From Paenibacillus rhizosphaerae (GTDB taxonomy: Bacteria > Bacillota > Bacilli > Paenibacillales > Paenibacillaceae), in assembly GCF_014192015.1 (NCBI RefSeq), contig NZ_JACHXJ010000006.1:448513-512512 (forward strand): a DNA stretch of 64,000 bases. The letters are read 5' to 3'. Made by a program: the position numbers and the translations under genes. Below, piece after piece: positions 40,402 to 49,175 of this stretch. A model generated the notes under the pieces. That model did not search any database. It saw only the letters and a program-made list of their open reading frames with translations, and was not told the DNA's origin. Each line of letters starts with the position of its first letter. Position 1 is the stretch's first letter.

Positions 40402-41301
40402 CTAGGGCTTCGAATGATTGATGGCGGTCTCGATGTAGGCTCTCAAAGTCTTGATGAACGTGCGCATGGCGTATCCGACATATCTGTCGTTGCGGTAGAT
40501 CAGACAAAAGTCCTGAGATGGCGTAGGATTCCTCAAGGGCAAGACTTTGATGTCTGAATGATGAAGATTGTCCAGTAGCATTTTCGGCAGAACACAGGAG
40601 CCAACTCCGCTCTGCACCATCTGGAGAAGGGAGGATAACGTTGTCGTCACCATATGCGGCTGCAAAGTAAATCCTTGGTCCATGCAAAAGCGGTCAATCA
40701 ACATGCGGTATTGATGATCGGGCGGGAACATGACCATCTTCAAGGTATGCAGTTTGTCTAAGGGGATGAAGCACTCCGTGGCGAGAGGATCATTCTTGCT
40801 TACCGCCAATGAAAACTCCTCGTGATACAGGGGAATAGACGTGATACGTGTATCGATAACAGCGCCAACGGTAACGCCGAAATCAATGCTTCGGTCCAGA
40901 ACTTGTTCTGTTATTTTTATGGTTTCCAGAAGGGACAGTGAGATAGTGGGATAGGTCTGATGGAAGTTCAGTATAAAGGCTTTAAACATGAATTCCGCGT
41001 CACCGGGCAAGACGCCGATGGATAACGATCCGCCTTGCATATGCTTCAAATCAACAATAGCGTCGGTCGCTTGTTGTAGATGCCCGAACATGGCAGCACC
41101 ATGTTTTTGAAGAATCGCTCCGGCTTCAGTTAGTACAACTTTTTTCCCCACGCGATCGAATAATAGCACCCCTAACTCTTCTTCCAATCTCCTGATCTGC
41201 TGGCTGATGTTGGGTGGGCTGACTCCCATCTTTTCAGCTGCTCTCGTGAAATGAAGCTCTTTACAAATCGCCATAAAATACTGTAGTTGTTTTAACTCCA
41301 T
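40402..41301 (-). CDS. LysR family transcriptional regulator
   Basis: A 299-residue LysR protein. The N-terminal winged helix is LKQLQYFMAICKELHFTRAA, then MGVSPPNISQQIRRLEEELG and LLFDRVGKKVVLTEAG; the periplasmic-binding-type effector domain follows from about residue 90. The ATG at 41301 has an AGGTG site upstream. It is divergent from the DinB-like gene at 41497 and may control it. The co-inducer is unknown. Confidence 0.9.
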   Translation of the reverse strand: MELKQLQYFMAICKELHFTRAAEKMGVSPPNISQQIRRLEEELGVLLFDRVGKKVVLTEAGAILQKHGAAMFGHLQQATDAIVDLKHMQGGSLSIGVLPGDAEFMFKAFILNFHQTYPTISLSLLETIKITEQVLDRSIDFGVTVGAVIDTRITSIPLYHEEFSLAVSKNDPLATECFIPLDKLHTLKMVMFPPDHQYRMLIDRFCMDQGFTLQPHMVTTTLSSLLQMVQSGVGSCVLPKMLLDNLHHSDIKVLPLRNPTPSQDFCLIYRNDRYVGYAMRTFIKTLRAYIETAINHSKP

Positions 41302-41496
41302 GACTAACACCTGCTCTCAAATTGCATGGCTGAATGAATCTTCAATGATTATTGTTATGCCATCTTATTTGTCTGTCAATGAATAATGTTAACTCATACT
41401 TAACGTTTCGGTAATGCCCACTACATTGATGGTAAGCTCCATGAGACCTACACTAGGAACATATCAAGCGTTCTCATTACAAAGGAGGGAATCAAC

Positions 41497-41964
41497 GTGT
41501 CTGAAATGATTATCAACACGGCAAAAACCGGACGTCAATTGGTGCTACAGCAGGTAAACGCTATCCCTGAGGAATTGTTCGACATTCAAGCGGCAGGTTT
41601 CAACAATACAATCCGTTGGAATCTCGGCCATATGATTTATTGGGGGGATAAGTATTCTCCTTTAATTTTTGGCTCCCCGTCGGCCATACCGGACTCGTAT
41701 GAAACGCTGTTTAACACAGGAACGAAACCCTTGGACTGGACGTTTGATCCTCCATCGAAGGAAGAGTTGATCGAAATGTTAACAGCGCAGCTGTCCCGCA
41801 TATCTGATCTGGTGCCTGAAATGCTGGGCGAGAAGCTATCTAATCCGTTTTCCTTGGGGCCGTTTCAATTCAGCACCCCAGGCGAGCTGTTAAACTTCAC
41901 TCTGATTCATGAAGCTTTTCACCTTGGAACGATATCCAGCCAATTAAAGGTCCTGCCGCGCTAA
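41497..41964 (+). CDS. DinB family protein
   Basis: A 155-residue four-helix protein of the DinB/YfiT superfamily. The three-histidine metal site is visible as His in WNLGHMIYWGD and the pair in IHEAFHLGTIS. Members include thiol-dependent S-transferases (bacillithiol, mycothiol) and damage-inducible proteins of unknown role. It starts at a GTG with AAAGGAGGGA upstream. It is divergent from the LysR gene. Confidence 0.85.
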   Translation: MSEMIINTAKTGRQLVLQQVNAIPEELFDIQAAGFNNTIRWNLGHMIYWGDKYSPLIFGSPSAIPDSYETLFNTGTKPLDWTFDPPSKEELIEMLTAQLSRISDLVPEMLGEKLSNPFSLGPFQFSTPGELLNFTLIHEAFHLGTISSQLKVLPR

Positions 41965-42019
41965 CCATTCCGTCATTGTTATCCCGACTTTTGGAATCCC
42001 ACACCTCTAGCTAACCTAT

Positions 42020-42104
42020 AGGTTGTTGAATAAAAAAATGTAAGGAGCACTTCACCGTCGCAAAATGCTCCTTACAGATTGAACTATCGTTTCCCGTTAT
42101 TTTA
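42020..42104 (+). repeat. CGTTAG repeat with unrelated hairpin
   Basis: GGTTGTTGAATAAAAAAA, an 11-bp perfect stem TGTAAGGAGCA (42039-42049)/TGCTCCTTACA (42066-42076), then GAACTATCGTTTCCCGTTAT. The flank is conserved while the hairpin shares nothing with other copies. Confidence 0.8.
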
Positions 42105-42114
42105 GTCACAATAG

Positions 42115-42687
42115 CTAAAGGTGTTTGGTGCAGTTATATATTTGGCATGCCCATTTGCTGTTAGTGTGTGTAAGAATGGTTACAGAAGTATTATCTATAT
42201 ACGTTTTTTGGAAACGTTCGGGCAAAAGATGTTGTAATGACAGCCCAATCAATGCTCCATGACTTATAACTAATATTCTTTTATCAACATATTCTTTAAT
42301 GAGTTTATCGAGAAAAGTTAGACCTCGCTTTGCGAACATCTTGAAATCTTCCATACCAAGATTTTGCTCACGCCAATTTGCTCCCCAACGAGTGATACGC
42401 TCTTCCTCGGTGGTGCCCTCAATTAGCCCGCAATTAATCTCTCTAATACATTCATCAGTGAATAAGGGTACTCCCAAACATGGCTGAATGATTTCGGCAG
42501 TTTGCCTAGCTCTCGTTAGATTACTGGAGAATATAACATCCCATTCTTCGCTTGAAAGTCTTTTTGCCAGTGCAGATGCTTGCTCTAATCCTTCTTCGTT
42601 TAGAGGTATGTCAGATATTCCTTGAGCCTTGCTAAGTTTATTCCATTCAGTAACCCCATGTCTAATAAGGCCTATTGTGGTCGCCAT
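42115..42687 (-). CDS. Histidine phosphatase family protein
   Basis: A 190-residue phosphoglycerate-mutase-like phosphatase. The phosphohistidine motif LIRHGVTEWN is at residues 7-16, the second arginine lies in SSNLTRARQTAEII, and the acid and second histidine in ECIREINCGLIEG and LVISHGALIG. GpmB/CobC-type enzymes remove phosphate from small molecules. The ATG at 42687 has AAGGGGGCAGG upstream. Its stop lies at the end of a CGTTAG repeat, which may provide its terminator. Confidence 0.88.
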   Translation of the reverse strand: MATTIGLIRHGVTEWNKLSKAQGISDIPLNEEGLEQASALAKRLSSEEWDVIFSSNLTRARQTAEIIQPCLGVPLFTDECIREINCGLIEGTTEEERITRWGANWREQNLGMEDFKMFAKRGLTFLDKLIKEYVDKRILVISHGALIGLSLQHLLPERFQKTYIDNTSVTILTHTNSKWACQIYNCTKHL

Positions 42688-42755
42688 ACCTGCCCCCTTA
42701 ATGACTACAATTTCCCCATCATTACTCAAACAAATGGTACCATATATTGGAACAA

Positions 42756-42850
42756 GTACTATCCGTTAGCTTAACAAAAAAAGCAGACGATTAAAAAAAC
42801 TGCTGCCTTCAAAAGTCTTCATTGAGCTATTGTTTCCCGTTTGTTTAATG
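42756..42850 (+). repeat. CGTTAG repeat, full copy
   Basis: AGTACTATCCGTTAGCTTAA, AAAGCAGACGATTAAAAAAA with CTGCTGCCTT, TCTTCATTGAGCTATTGTTT, CCCGTTTGTTTAATG. Confidence 0.85.
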
Positions 42851-42889
42851 ACAAGGTTCGTCTAACGAACCCTGTGAGAGTCGGGATGA

Positions 42890-42978
42890 TCATACTTTAA
42901 TCCAACCCGCGCATGCCGTGGTACCTAGCAGCCAAGCTCCAAGTACCACGGGCATCACGAAAGTGAGTACGAGACACG
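42890..42978 (-). pseudogene. C-terminal scrap of a membrane protein
   Basis: The minus strand reads VLTFVMPVVLGAWLLGTTAC then AGWIKV and stop, one hydrophobic segment without a 5' part. It sits between a repeat and the HAD gene. Confidence 0.35.
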
Positions 42979-42993
42979 GTGGCGAATGCTCTC

Positions 42994-43635
42994 TCAGGGT
43001 ACTTTCAGGATAATGTCCTTTAGTTCAATCAGAGTCTTGATTCGATAGCTGGCCTGTGAGAAGTCATGTGTTTTGGTGAAGTCGTTATGGACAATCGCAC
43101 AGTCGATACCAGCCGCCACGGCTGAGTTCAACCCTCTGTTTGAATCCTCTACAACCAGAGTCTCTTCTTTGGTAGCTCCGAAGCGCTTTAGGCCGGTCAA
43201 GTATGGTTCCGGGTGCGGCTTGGTGCGCTCGTAGTCTTCGCGAACAAGGACGAATTCCATGAATTGTCTAATCTGGCGCTTTTCATGAATAAGTTGAAAA
43301 TCCGCACGTTTTGCAGTTGTCACGATAGCCATGCGGACGTACTTTGACAGTTCGGCCAGAGTTTCAGCTACGCCTTCAATCTCTATGGCCTCTGTTCTTA
43401 GATATTCCTGATAATAGACGTTGCGAACCTCGCGCTGCTTGCTAATGGTCTGTTCATCAATACCTGCCGCCCTAGCTTGGGACCAAGTGCCCAATGACTG
43501 GGTCATGTCGCGGAGGTATTGATCTTTATCCAAGGTAAATCCAATGTCAGCCAGAGCGCGTTCTCCCGCTTTGTAATACCAGAATTCAGTATCAACCAGA
43601 ACACCATCATGATCGAAAAGTATGTACTTTATCAT
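42994..43635 (-). CDS. HAD family hydrolase (beta-phosphoglucomutase/phosphatase type)
   Basis: A 213-residue HAD superfamily protein. Motif I is FDHDGVLVDTE (residues 6-16), motif II AIVTTAKRADF, motif III KPHPEPYLTGLKRFG, and motif IV VVEDSNRGLNSA. An alpha-helical cap lies between motifs I and II. Such enzymes dephosphorylate sugar phosphates or nucleotides. The ATG at 43635 has AAAGGAG upstream. Intact; the substrate is unknown. Confidence 0.9.
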   Translation of the reverse strand: MIKYILFDHDGVLVDTEFWYYKAGERALADIGFTLDKDQYLRDMTQSLGTWSQARAAGIDEQTISKQREVRNVYYQEYLRTEAIEIEGVAETLAELSKYVRMAIVTTAKRADFQLIHEKRQIRQFMEFVLVREDYERTKPHPEPYLTGLKRFGATKEETLVVEDSNRGLNSAVAAGIDCAIVHNDFTKTHDFSQASYRIKTLIELKDIILKVP

Positions 43636-43765
43636 TGTTTCGTTCTCCTTTGTCAGCACGGCAACCCTGCGTGCCATCAAGCGCCGTTGGTCGCCCTAAG
43701 TAGACAGGCCACTGATGTGTAACTGAAGAAAATAAGTTATTAAATAAATTTCGATTCTACAATTA

Positions 43766-43791
43766 TACTAACCTGCCCGTTAGCTTAACTC
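43766..43791 (+). repeat. CGTTAG repeat, single flank
   Basis: ACTAACCTGCCCGTTAGCTT, directly before the stop of the ParB-like pseudogene. Confidence 0.75.
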
Positions 43792-43798
43792 ATTCGAG

Positions 43799-44262
43799 TC
43801 ATCCAAAGTTCATTTCCATAGATGAAGTATGCTCGATCATGTAGCGAAAATCCTCCTCAGAATCGGTCCAAAAAACAACCGGTACTTGTTTTATTTTCAT
43901 TTGCCGAAATGCCTCATTGCGGTGACGCCCATCAGCAATTTCATATTTGCCAGCCGAATAAAAGACGATTAGTGGCGGAAAATCCCAATCACCATATGCG
44001 TTCTTCATTTTATCAACGACATGGAAAAACCATGCTATATCGTTCTCTTTAGTCAGATACGATGGAGCTCTTCTTCAATTCCAAACTCCGATATATCCGC
44101 AACGACAGGACCGATATAGTACCTCTTCTTCTCCAATAACCCGTCTGCCAATGCAACATTGTCTCCGTCATTTCTAAGAAATAACTGAATCCACTCATCA
44201 ATGGCATCACGTTGGGCATATTCAATCGCACATTGTGTACTGCCGTATATCATGGGGTTCAC
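43799..44262 (-). pseudogene. ParB/sulfiredoxin-like domain protein, frameshifted
   Basis: Two adjacent frames belong together. The first (44262-44053) reads IYGSTQCAIEYAQRDAIDEW and ends ...EFGIEEELHRI at a TGA; the second continues LTKENDIAWFFHVVDKMKNA and YEIADGRHRNEAFRQMKIKQ. A single-base loss near 44056 explains the break. ADGRHRxxA is the nucleotide-binding motif of ParB/Srx-like domains, which occur in plasmid partition proteins and many small stand-alone proteins. About 154 codons if restored. A sequencing error is the alternative. Confidence 0.7.
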
Positions 44263-44336
44263 ACTCTCCTCGATTGGGTTAGTACAACCTATTGTATACT
44301 ACTTCCAAATGGGACAAAATGGTACTTAACAGGTAT

Positions 44337-44504
44337 AACTAAACTGTCCGTTAGCTTAATAAAATGAGCAGGCTACTGCAGCCTGTTCCACATTAAGTTT
44401 TATTCAACTATCGTATCCCCTTAGTTAAATAAAGCCAGCCGGTCAAAGTAATCGGCTGGCTTCTTGTTCATTATTGAGCTATCGTTTCCCGTTAGCTTAA
44501 TACT
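44337..44504 (+). repeat. CGTTAG repeat, array of two hairpins and three flanks
   Basis: Flank AAACTGTCCGTTAGCTTAAT, hairpin AGCAGGCT-ACTGC-AGCCTGTT, flank AACTATCGTATCCCCTTAGT, hairpin GCCAGCCG-CGGCTGGC, flank AGCTATCGTTTCCCGTTAGC and TTAATAC. The best case of the alternating organisation. Confidence 0.9.
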
Positions 44505-44515
44505 TCAGTTCATGA

Positions 44516-44965
44516 CTAAACACCAAACTGATTTAGGTGATGATCTAGGTGCTTATATAATCCTTTTCCCCATTGCTCAGGAGTCAGTTTTCCAAAAAAG
44601 GGATGTGGGTGAGACGTACATTTTTCCGGGCCATTGTTCTGGAATGTCATAATTTTTTGTTTTAGTTTTACTTTTTCTTTTTGAAAGTCTTTTTCTTCTA
44701 CAATCAAAATTGTAGGTATAGTGGACATGTTGCGGGCAGGTGGCTTGTCATTAAAAAAAAGGGGTTTCACGAACGTTCCAATTAATATGCCTAACCAACC
44801 TCTTGGGGGAAAGGTTCTTCCCATTGCAATGTCATGGAACGATGAGCAATGAGCTAGCATTTGGGCAACATCCATCTTACCCCATTGAGGGCGTGAATTT
44901 GGACTCAATTTGTCTATACGATTCAAGATCTCCACTGTGTCCGTTTGATTAAAGATGTTTTTCAT
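44516..44965 (-). CDS. DUF1569 domain-containing protein (DinB-like fold)
   Basis: A 149-residue protein. The start MKNIFNQTDTVEILNRIDKL, the block WGKMDVAQMLAHCSSFHDIA and the end HPFFGKLTPEQWGKGLYKHL DHHLNQFGV are those of DUF1569, a DinB-superfamily group with histidines positioned for metal binding (HC near residue 40 and KHLDHHLNQF at the end). Function unknown; probably cytoplasmic. The stop directly follows the repeat array at 44337-44504. Confidence 0.82.
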   Translation of the reverse strand: MKNIFNQTDTVEILNRIDKLSPNSRPQWGKMDVAQMLAHCSSFHDIAMGRTFPPRGWLGILIGTFVKPLFFNDKPPARNMSTIPTILIVEEKDFQKEKVKLKQKIMTFQNNGPEKCTSHPHPFFGKLTPEQWGKGLYKHLDHHLNQFGV

Positions 44966-45081
44966 AACAGACTCCTTTAATTTAATGACTGATAAACGTT
45001 ATAGCTAGACAGTTACATTATACCTTTATTCGCATACTCGATTTCTTCGGGATTGCTATTCCATTGATGATGAAATTCTCT

Positions 45082-45107
45082 CCTAGCCTACTCGTCAGCT
45101 TAATTAA
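45082..45107 (+). repeat. CGTTAG repeat, degenerate flank
   Basis: CTAGCCTACTCGTCAGCTTA followed by ATTAAC; CGTTAG has become CGTCAG. Confidence 0.45.
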
Positions 45108-45208
45108 CCTGATAATGTAGTAATGTTATTGGCGACGTCAAGAAACACACCGTCCGCTGCTAAGTACTCTTTTCATGCCACTCAATAATTTACTTTTTTT
45201 CCCACGGG

Positions 45209-45937
45209 CTAATCTTTAGCCTTCCAGTAATTCACTTCATTTTCCAGCTGGTCTCCCCAAGCCTCATACACTGGATTGAAACCAGAAGATCTTAGTAATT
45301 TTTCGGTAGCTCTATACAATATGATTTGATCCTTGGGGTTAGCGGATTGGGATATCGCTGCAAAACGTTCACTTAAAGCTGCCTTCTCCATTGGAAGATG
45401 CTCCAAACGATCAAGTAAGATATCGACTCTATCCAAATAAGGGGAAATAAGCTTATTAAGACTAAACAAGCAATTGATTAAGCACATGATAGACGATGAA
45501 GCCTGCAGCAAAGATCCAAGCTCATTATTTCTTCTTACCGCCTTCATAGATCGATAAAAAGCATTCAGATAGGCATCCAACCAACTCGCGACTTGTCTTT
45601 CCGATTCTTGATCAGAGAGTGTACAGATTTCATGAATAACCGATGGCAGCCATGTGGTATGGTCAACGATGATTTGAGCTGTTAAAAAAGCGTTCGCTCG
45701 CCAATCCGATAGTTTTTGAAGCCCTTTTATCTCTTTTTCGCTTATGTAGGATACATCCCATTTCCAAGCCGCGTTAGGAAGACGCAACACGGGCTCAGAC
45801 TGTTGATAGACGACAAGCAAATCGACATCCGAGAGCTGATCATGAGCGTCAGCCGAAACCGAACCCATTAAAAGTACACCTAATACATTGGGCTGATTAC
45901 AATTTTCATATACTAACTGTTTGATTTCATCAATCAT
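45209..45937 (-). CDS. Nucleotidyltransferase-domain protein
   Basis: A 242-residue soluble protein of the pol-beta nucleotidyltransferase superfamily. The active site is LLMGSVSADAHDQLSDVDLL (GS, then DVD). The helical C-terminal part has little similarity to known aminoglycoside enzymes. The ATG at 45937 has GGGAG eight bases upstream. It is only distantly like the nucleotidyltransferase at 289-1371. Substrate unknown. Confidence 0.78.
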   Translation of the reverse strand: MIDEIKQLVYENCNQPNVLGVLLMGSVSADAHDQLSDVDLLVVYQQSEPVLRLPNAAWKWDVSYISEKEIKGLQKLSDWRANAFLTAQIIVDHTTWLPSVIHEICTLSDQESERQVASWLDAYLNAFYRSMKAVRRNNELGSLLQASSSIMCLINCLFSLNKLISPYLDRVDILLDRLEHLPMEKAALSERFAAISQSANPKDQIILYRATEKLLRSSGFNPVYEAWGDQLENEVNYWKAKD

Positions 45938-46095
45938 ACGAACAACTCCCACGATTGTATATTTTTGTTGGCATAATCGGTGAATCTCAAGGTCCTCACT
46001 CCATATGGATCATGCTTATCGTACAATTATCATATTCTGCCCTTCAGTACAACACAACCGCAGCCAATAAGGCCAAAATACCTCTATCGTAGAAC

Positions 46096-46127
46096 GCAAA
46101 AAACTCCATCCCCTAAGGGACGGAGTT
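46096..46127 (-). terminator. Terminator of the Dus gene
   Basis: On the minus strand AACTCCGTCCC-TTAG-GGGATGGAGTT with one G-T pair, followed by TTTTTT. Confidence 0.9.
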
Positions 46128-46143
46128 ACTCCGCATACCTTAT

Positions 46144-47127
46144 TTAATTGTCTCCGCCCTCATCCATACGCTGTGCAAACTCGTCCAGAAGCGCACGCAC
46201 TTCATCGGTAGACGTCGTGCTCATCAATTGATTTCTGAGTTCGCTGGCCCCTCTGAACCCTTTGACATAAATCTTGAAAAAGCGATGAAGAGCTTTGAAC
46301 GGCCGTGTCTCTAATTGCTGGGAATACTGATCATGAAGATCCAGCTGCAATCTTAAAAGATCAAGGTATTCGCTACTGCTATGTTCCCTCGGCTCTTTTT
46401 CAAAAGCAAATGGATTTTTAAAAATACCACGCCCGATCATGATCCCATCCACACCATATTGTTCAGCCAGCTTCAAGCCCTTTTGACGGTCAGGAATATC
46501 TCCATTAATCGTGAGCAGCGTATGTGGCGCCACACGATCCCGAAGCTCCTTAATTTCAGGAATCAGTTCCCAATGGGCATCGACTTGGCTCATTTCGTCT
46601 CTTGTACGCAAATGGATCGAAAGATTAGCGATGTCCTGCTTCAAAATATGGGTCAGCCAGTCCTGCCATTCATCCACCCTGGTGAAACCAAGTCTGGTCT
46701 TCACACTTACAGGCAATCCTCCTGCCTTGGCGGCTTGGATGATTTCAGCGGCAACCTCTGGGCGGAGAATTAAGCCGCTTCCCTTCCCATTGGATGCCAC
46801 ATTAGGAACAGGACAACCCATATTGATATCGATCCCTTTAAATCCTGCCTTCGCCATACCGATACTCATCTTTTCAAAATACTCCGGCTTATCGCCCCAT
46901 ATATGTGCAACCATCGGTTGTTCATCCTCGGTAAATAGCAAACGGCCGCGCACGCTATGATTTCCTTCGGGATGACAATAGCTCTCCGTATTCGCAAACT
47001 CGGTAAAAAACACATCCGGTCTTCCTGCTTTACTCACGACATGACGAAAAACAACATGCGTCACATCCTCCATTGGTGCAAGTATAAAAAAAGGCCGGGG
47101 TAAATCAAGCCAAAAATTATGGTTCAC
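46144..47127 (-). CDS. dus: tRNA-dihydrouridine synthase
   Basis: A 327-residue FMN enzyme that reduces uridine in tRNA D-loops. The FMN/active-site block APMEDVTHVVFRHVV is near the start, INMGCPVPNVASNGKGSGLI holds the catalytic cysteine motif (here GCP, as usual), and VKTRLGF and DGIMIGRGIFKNP follow in order. The C-terminal helical RNA-binding domain is present. A GTG at 47127 (protein start VNHNFWLD) is preferred; an upstream GTG at 47163 lacks a ribosome site. It is monocistronic, with a strong terminator. Confidence 0.9.
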   Translation of the reverse strand: MNHNFWLDLPRPFFILAPMEDVTHVVFRHVVSKAGRPDVFFTEFANTESYCHPEGNHSVRGRLLFTEDEQPMVAHIWGDKPEYFEKMSIGMAKAGFKGIDINMGCPVPNVASNGKGSGLILRPEVAAEIIQAAKAGGLPVSVKTRLGFTRVDEWQDWLTHILKQDIANLSIHLRTRDEMSQVDAHWELIPEIKELRDRVAPHTLLTINGDIPDRQKGLKLAEQYGVDGIMIGRGIFKNPFAFEKEPREHSSSEYLDLLRLQLDLHDQYSQQLETRPFKALHRFFKIYVKGFRGASELRNQLMSTTSTDEVRALLDEFAQRMDEGGDN

Positions 47128-47318
47128 TTCAAACTCAATCCTCTCGTAAAAATAAAGCTTCACACGTTGTCCAAAATATAACGCCTAATGTTCGACGACT
47201 CGTCCACTTATATCATGCTTCACAGCTTATGATTAAACCAAAGTACACTTGGACTTCCAACCCCTCTAACCATATTATATATCAAATTACTCCGAATTTT
47301 TATCTTGTCAGATATAAG

Positions 47319-47357
47319 AAAAAGAACGAATTCCCCGATCAGAAATTCGTTCTTTTT
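47319..47357. terminator. Bidirectional terminator
   Basis: AAAAAGAACGAATT and AATTCGTTCTTTTT form a 14-bp stem; it ends the peroxiredoxin-like gene on the minus strand. Confidence 0.9.
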
Positions 47358-47405
47358 ACCAATCAATTCATCATGCCATTCCTATGAAACATAGACAATC
47401 CATCA

Positions 47406-48047
47406 TTACAGCTTTCTCAATTTATGCAAAATATTCGCCGGATCCAACCGCTGCATAAAGTCCGGATTCACGTAGGCAGAACGGATAATGCCGGATTCGT
47501 CGATCATAAAGGTGGAAGGAATCGGCAGGATCCAGCGGTTCGTCGCATTGTATTCCGCCAGGTCCATGCCCATTGTTTTCATCATGTTCTGAATATAATC
47601 CGGAACGTCGTAAAGGATGTTATAGAAAGCAGCCACGAGACCGTTGGTGTCGCTCAGTACTTGGAAGGTCAGCTCTTCTTTCTCCTGCTGGGAGAGCGTA
47701 TTGTCCGGGCTTTGCGGGCTGACTGCGATCAACTTGCCCCCAAGGGCTTCGATGTCCGGCAGTAACTTCTGATAAGCCTTCAGCTGACTGTTGCAGAACG
47801 GGCACCATCCGCCCCGGTAGAATGTCAGGACAACAGGTCCTCTGGAGAGTTCCTCATAAAGGTTCACCGTTTCTCCCAAAGCATTCTTGAGTGTAAAATC
47901 TTTCGCCTTCTCCCCCTCCTGCCGGCCGTAAGGAATACCGGATTCCTGCTGCTCCCGGATCTGACGGAACATCTCTGTTTGAATCTCCAAAGGGGTATGC
48001 GCGATAAATTGCTGTTTGGCTTCCGCTAAAGCTTGAGTTAATGACAT
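47406..48047 (-). CDS. Peroxiredoxin-like (AhpC/TSA, redoxin family) protein
   Basis: A 213-residue thioredoxin-fold protein. VVLTFYRGGWCPFCNSQLKA has the peroxidatic-type C82-P-F-C85 pair; YRGGWCPFC is characteristic of the AhpC/TSA subgroup often called peroxiredoxin-like. The N-terminal 45 residues are helical, the C-terminus carries SGIIRSAYVNPDFMQRLDP. It probably reduces peroxides or acts as a thiol reductase in the cytoplasm. GGAGAG precedes the ATG. Confidence 0.87.
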   Translation of the reverse strand: MSLTQALAEAKQQFIAHTPLEIQTEMFRQIREQQESGIPYGRQEGEKAKDFTLKNALGETVNLYEELSRGPVVLTFYRGGWCPFCNSQLKAYQKLLPDIEALGGKLIAVSPQSPDNTLSQQEKEELTFQVLSDTNGLVAAFYNILYDVPDYIQNMMKTMGMDLAEYNATNRWILPIPSTFMIDESGIIRSAYVNPDFMQRLDPANILHKLRKL

Positions 48048-48148
48048 GTTTTGCTCTCCTTTTTTATTAAAACCTTCTCAATAGAAGCGGCTATAAGCTA
48101 GATAGACTTGCTGGTTATTTGTCGGGCTAAATTTCAGTTCATGATGCT

Positions 48149-48664
48149 TCATTTGGCAGAAATCTCGGCTGGTGAGGCGAATGCCGCGAGCCTGCTTTGC
48201 CTGCGCAAATGGATGATTTGGGCTGTCAAGCCAACGATAAGAATGACGAAGAGACTGGCTTGAGCGCCGAGAAGAATGGGCGAACTCAGATCGGTGACGA
48301 AGGGATGACCGTTTGGAACACGGGTCAGGGTTTCGGTAATGGTCGGCAACATGAGCAGAAACGCCGTCAGGCTCAGGAAGATGGTTTCGAGGTACTTCCC
48401 CGCACGACCAAAGCTCGAAATACGCCCGATGCCGTATCCGGCGAGCAGCAACAGGATCGTTGCCGTACCAATGACATAGCTGACCGACTGATGTGCGATG
48501 GGGAATACGGTGATCGCGCCAATCAGCATCGAAATGAAGTAGACGACACCGGGCTTTGACCGAGGCACTATCCGTCCGTAACGAGCAAACATATAGATAG
48601 CCAGCGGAATGGCGGGCAAGCTGCTGAGTGTATGCACCCAGCCGAGTGATGAAATTCCAAACAT
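48149..48664 (-). CDS. Hypothetical membrane protein, about four segments
   Basis: A 171-residue protein with hydrophobic segments near LGWVHTLSSLPAIPLAIYMF, GVVYFISMLIGAITVFPIA, YVIGTATILLLLAGYGIG, IFLSLTAFLLMLPTI and LFVILIVGLTAQIIHL. It resembles DUF2306-like or small heme-type four-TM proteins, but no ligand pattern is clear. GGAAGGAG precedes the ATG. A palindrome at 48775-48792 matches the one in front of the TetR gene at 49176, so it is probably the regulated gene. Confidence 0.65.
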   Translation of the reverse strand: MFGISSLGWVHTLSSLPAIPLAIYMFARYGRIVPRSKPGVVYFISMLIGAITVFPIAHQSVSYVIGTATILLLLAGYGIGRISSFGRAGKYLETIFLSLTAFLLMLPTITETLTRVPNGHPFVTDLSSPILLGAQASLFVILIVGLTAQIIHLRRQSRLAAFASPAEISAK

Positions 48665-48774
48665 AAATGTCTCCTTCCAGTCCTTTAGGACAAGGTTGAT
48701 TTGTTCTGTCTTGGCGCGAGCCGATACTAGCGGCTAACAGCACTCTGATCAAAAATTCATTTGGTCGTTACCCA

Positions 48775-48792
48775 CTACCTACTAATAGGTAG
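48775..48792. promoter_or_regulatory. TetR operator upstream of the membrane protein gene
   Basis: CTACCTACTAATAGGTAG; arms CTACCTA/TAGGTAG. Compare CTACCTTCTGGTAGGTAG at 49767-49784. Confidence 0.7.
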
Positions 48793-48793
48793 A

Positions 48794-48976
48794 TTAAAAA
48801 GACAAAGCTCCACCAGCTACTAAACGTCCCCCCGTGCCAATCGTGAAAAACAAAACATCACACTCGGACCACTCGATGGGGCCGGCCACAACCGATATCC
48901 CATACTCAGTTGATCTTAATGTATATCTGATCCATCGACGGACAACAGGGGCCGTTTGGCGATCATTCAGCGACAA
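48794..48976 (-). pseudogene. Short frame of uncertain origin between TetR and its target
   Basis: A frame closed upstream by a stop reads RQTAPVVRRWIRYTLRSTEY, VVAGPIEWSECDVLFFTIGT and ends GGRLVAGGALSF. There is no ribosome site. It may be the tail of a gene that once lay between the regulator and the membrane gene. Family not recognised. Confidence 0.25.
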
Positions 48977-49175
48977 TCAAACACGCCGTTCTCACTGTAG
49001 GCTGACGATATGTAGTCGGCATGCCTCGTATGTGCACTTGGCGAATGAGATGCGATTCGTTCGTAAAAAGCGGGCTTATCCTCATTAGTACGTAGCCTGC
49101 TCTCTGGATGGGTTAAGCTAAAGGGTCACCTCTTTTCTTCTAGATCTTGACTACAAACCATCGCCATCGCGGCTT

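Noticed and set aside
2370..45107. CGTTAG repeats as integron attC sites
   Set aside because: GTTAGCT fits the attC core GTTRRRY and the region is cassette-like, but the flanks are direct and lack the inverted RYYYAAC partner, genes face both ways, many cassettes have their own promoters, and no integrase is present.
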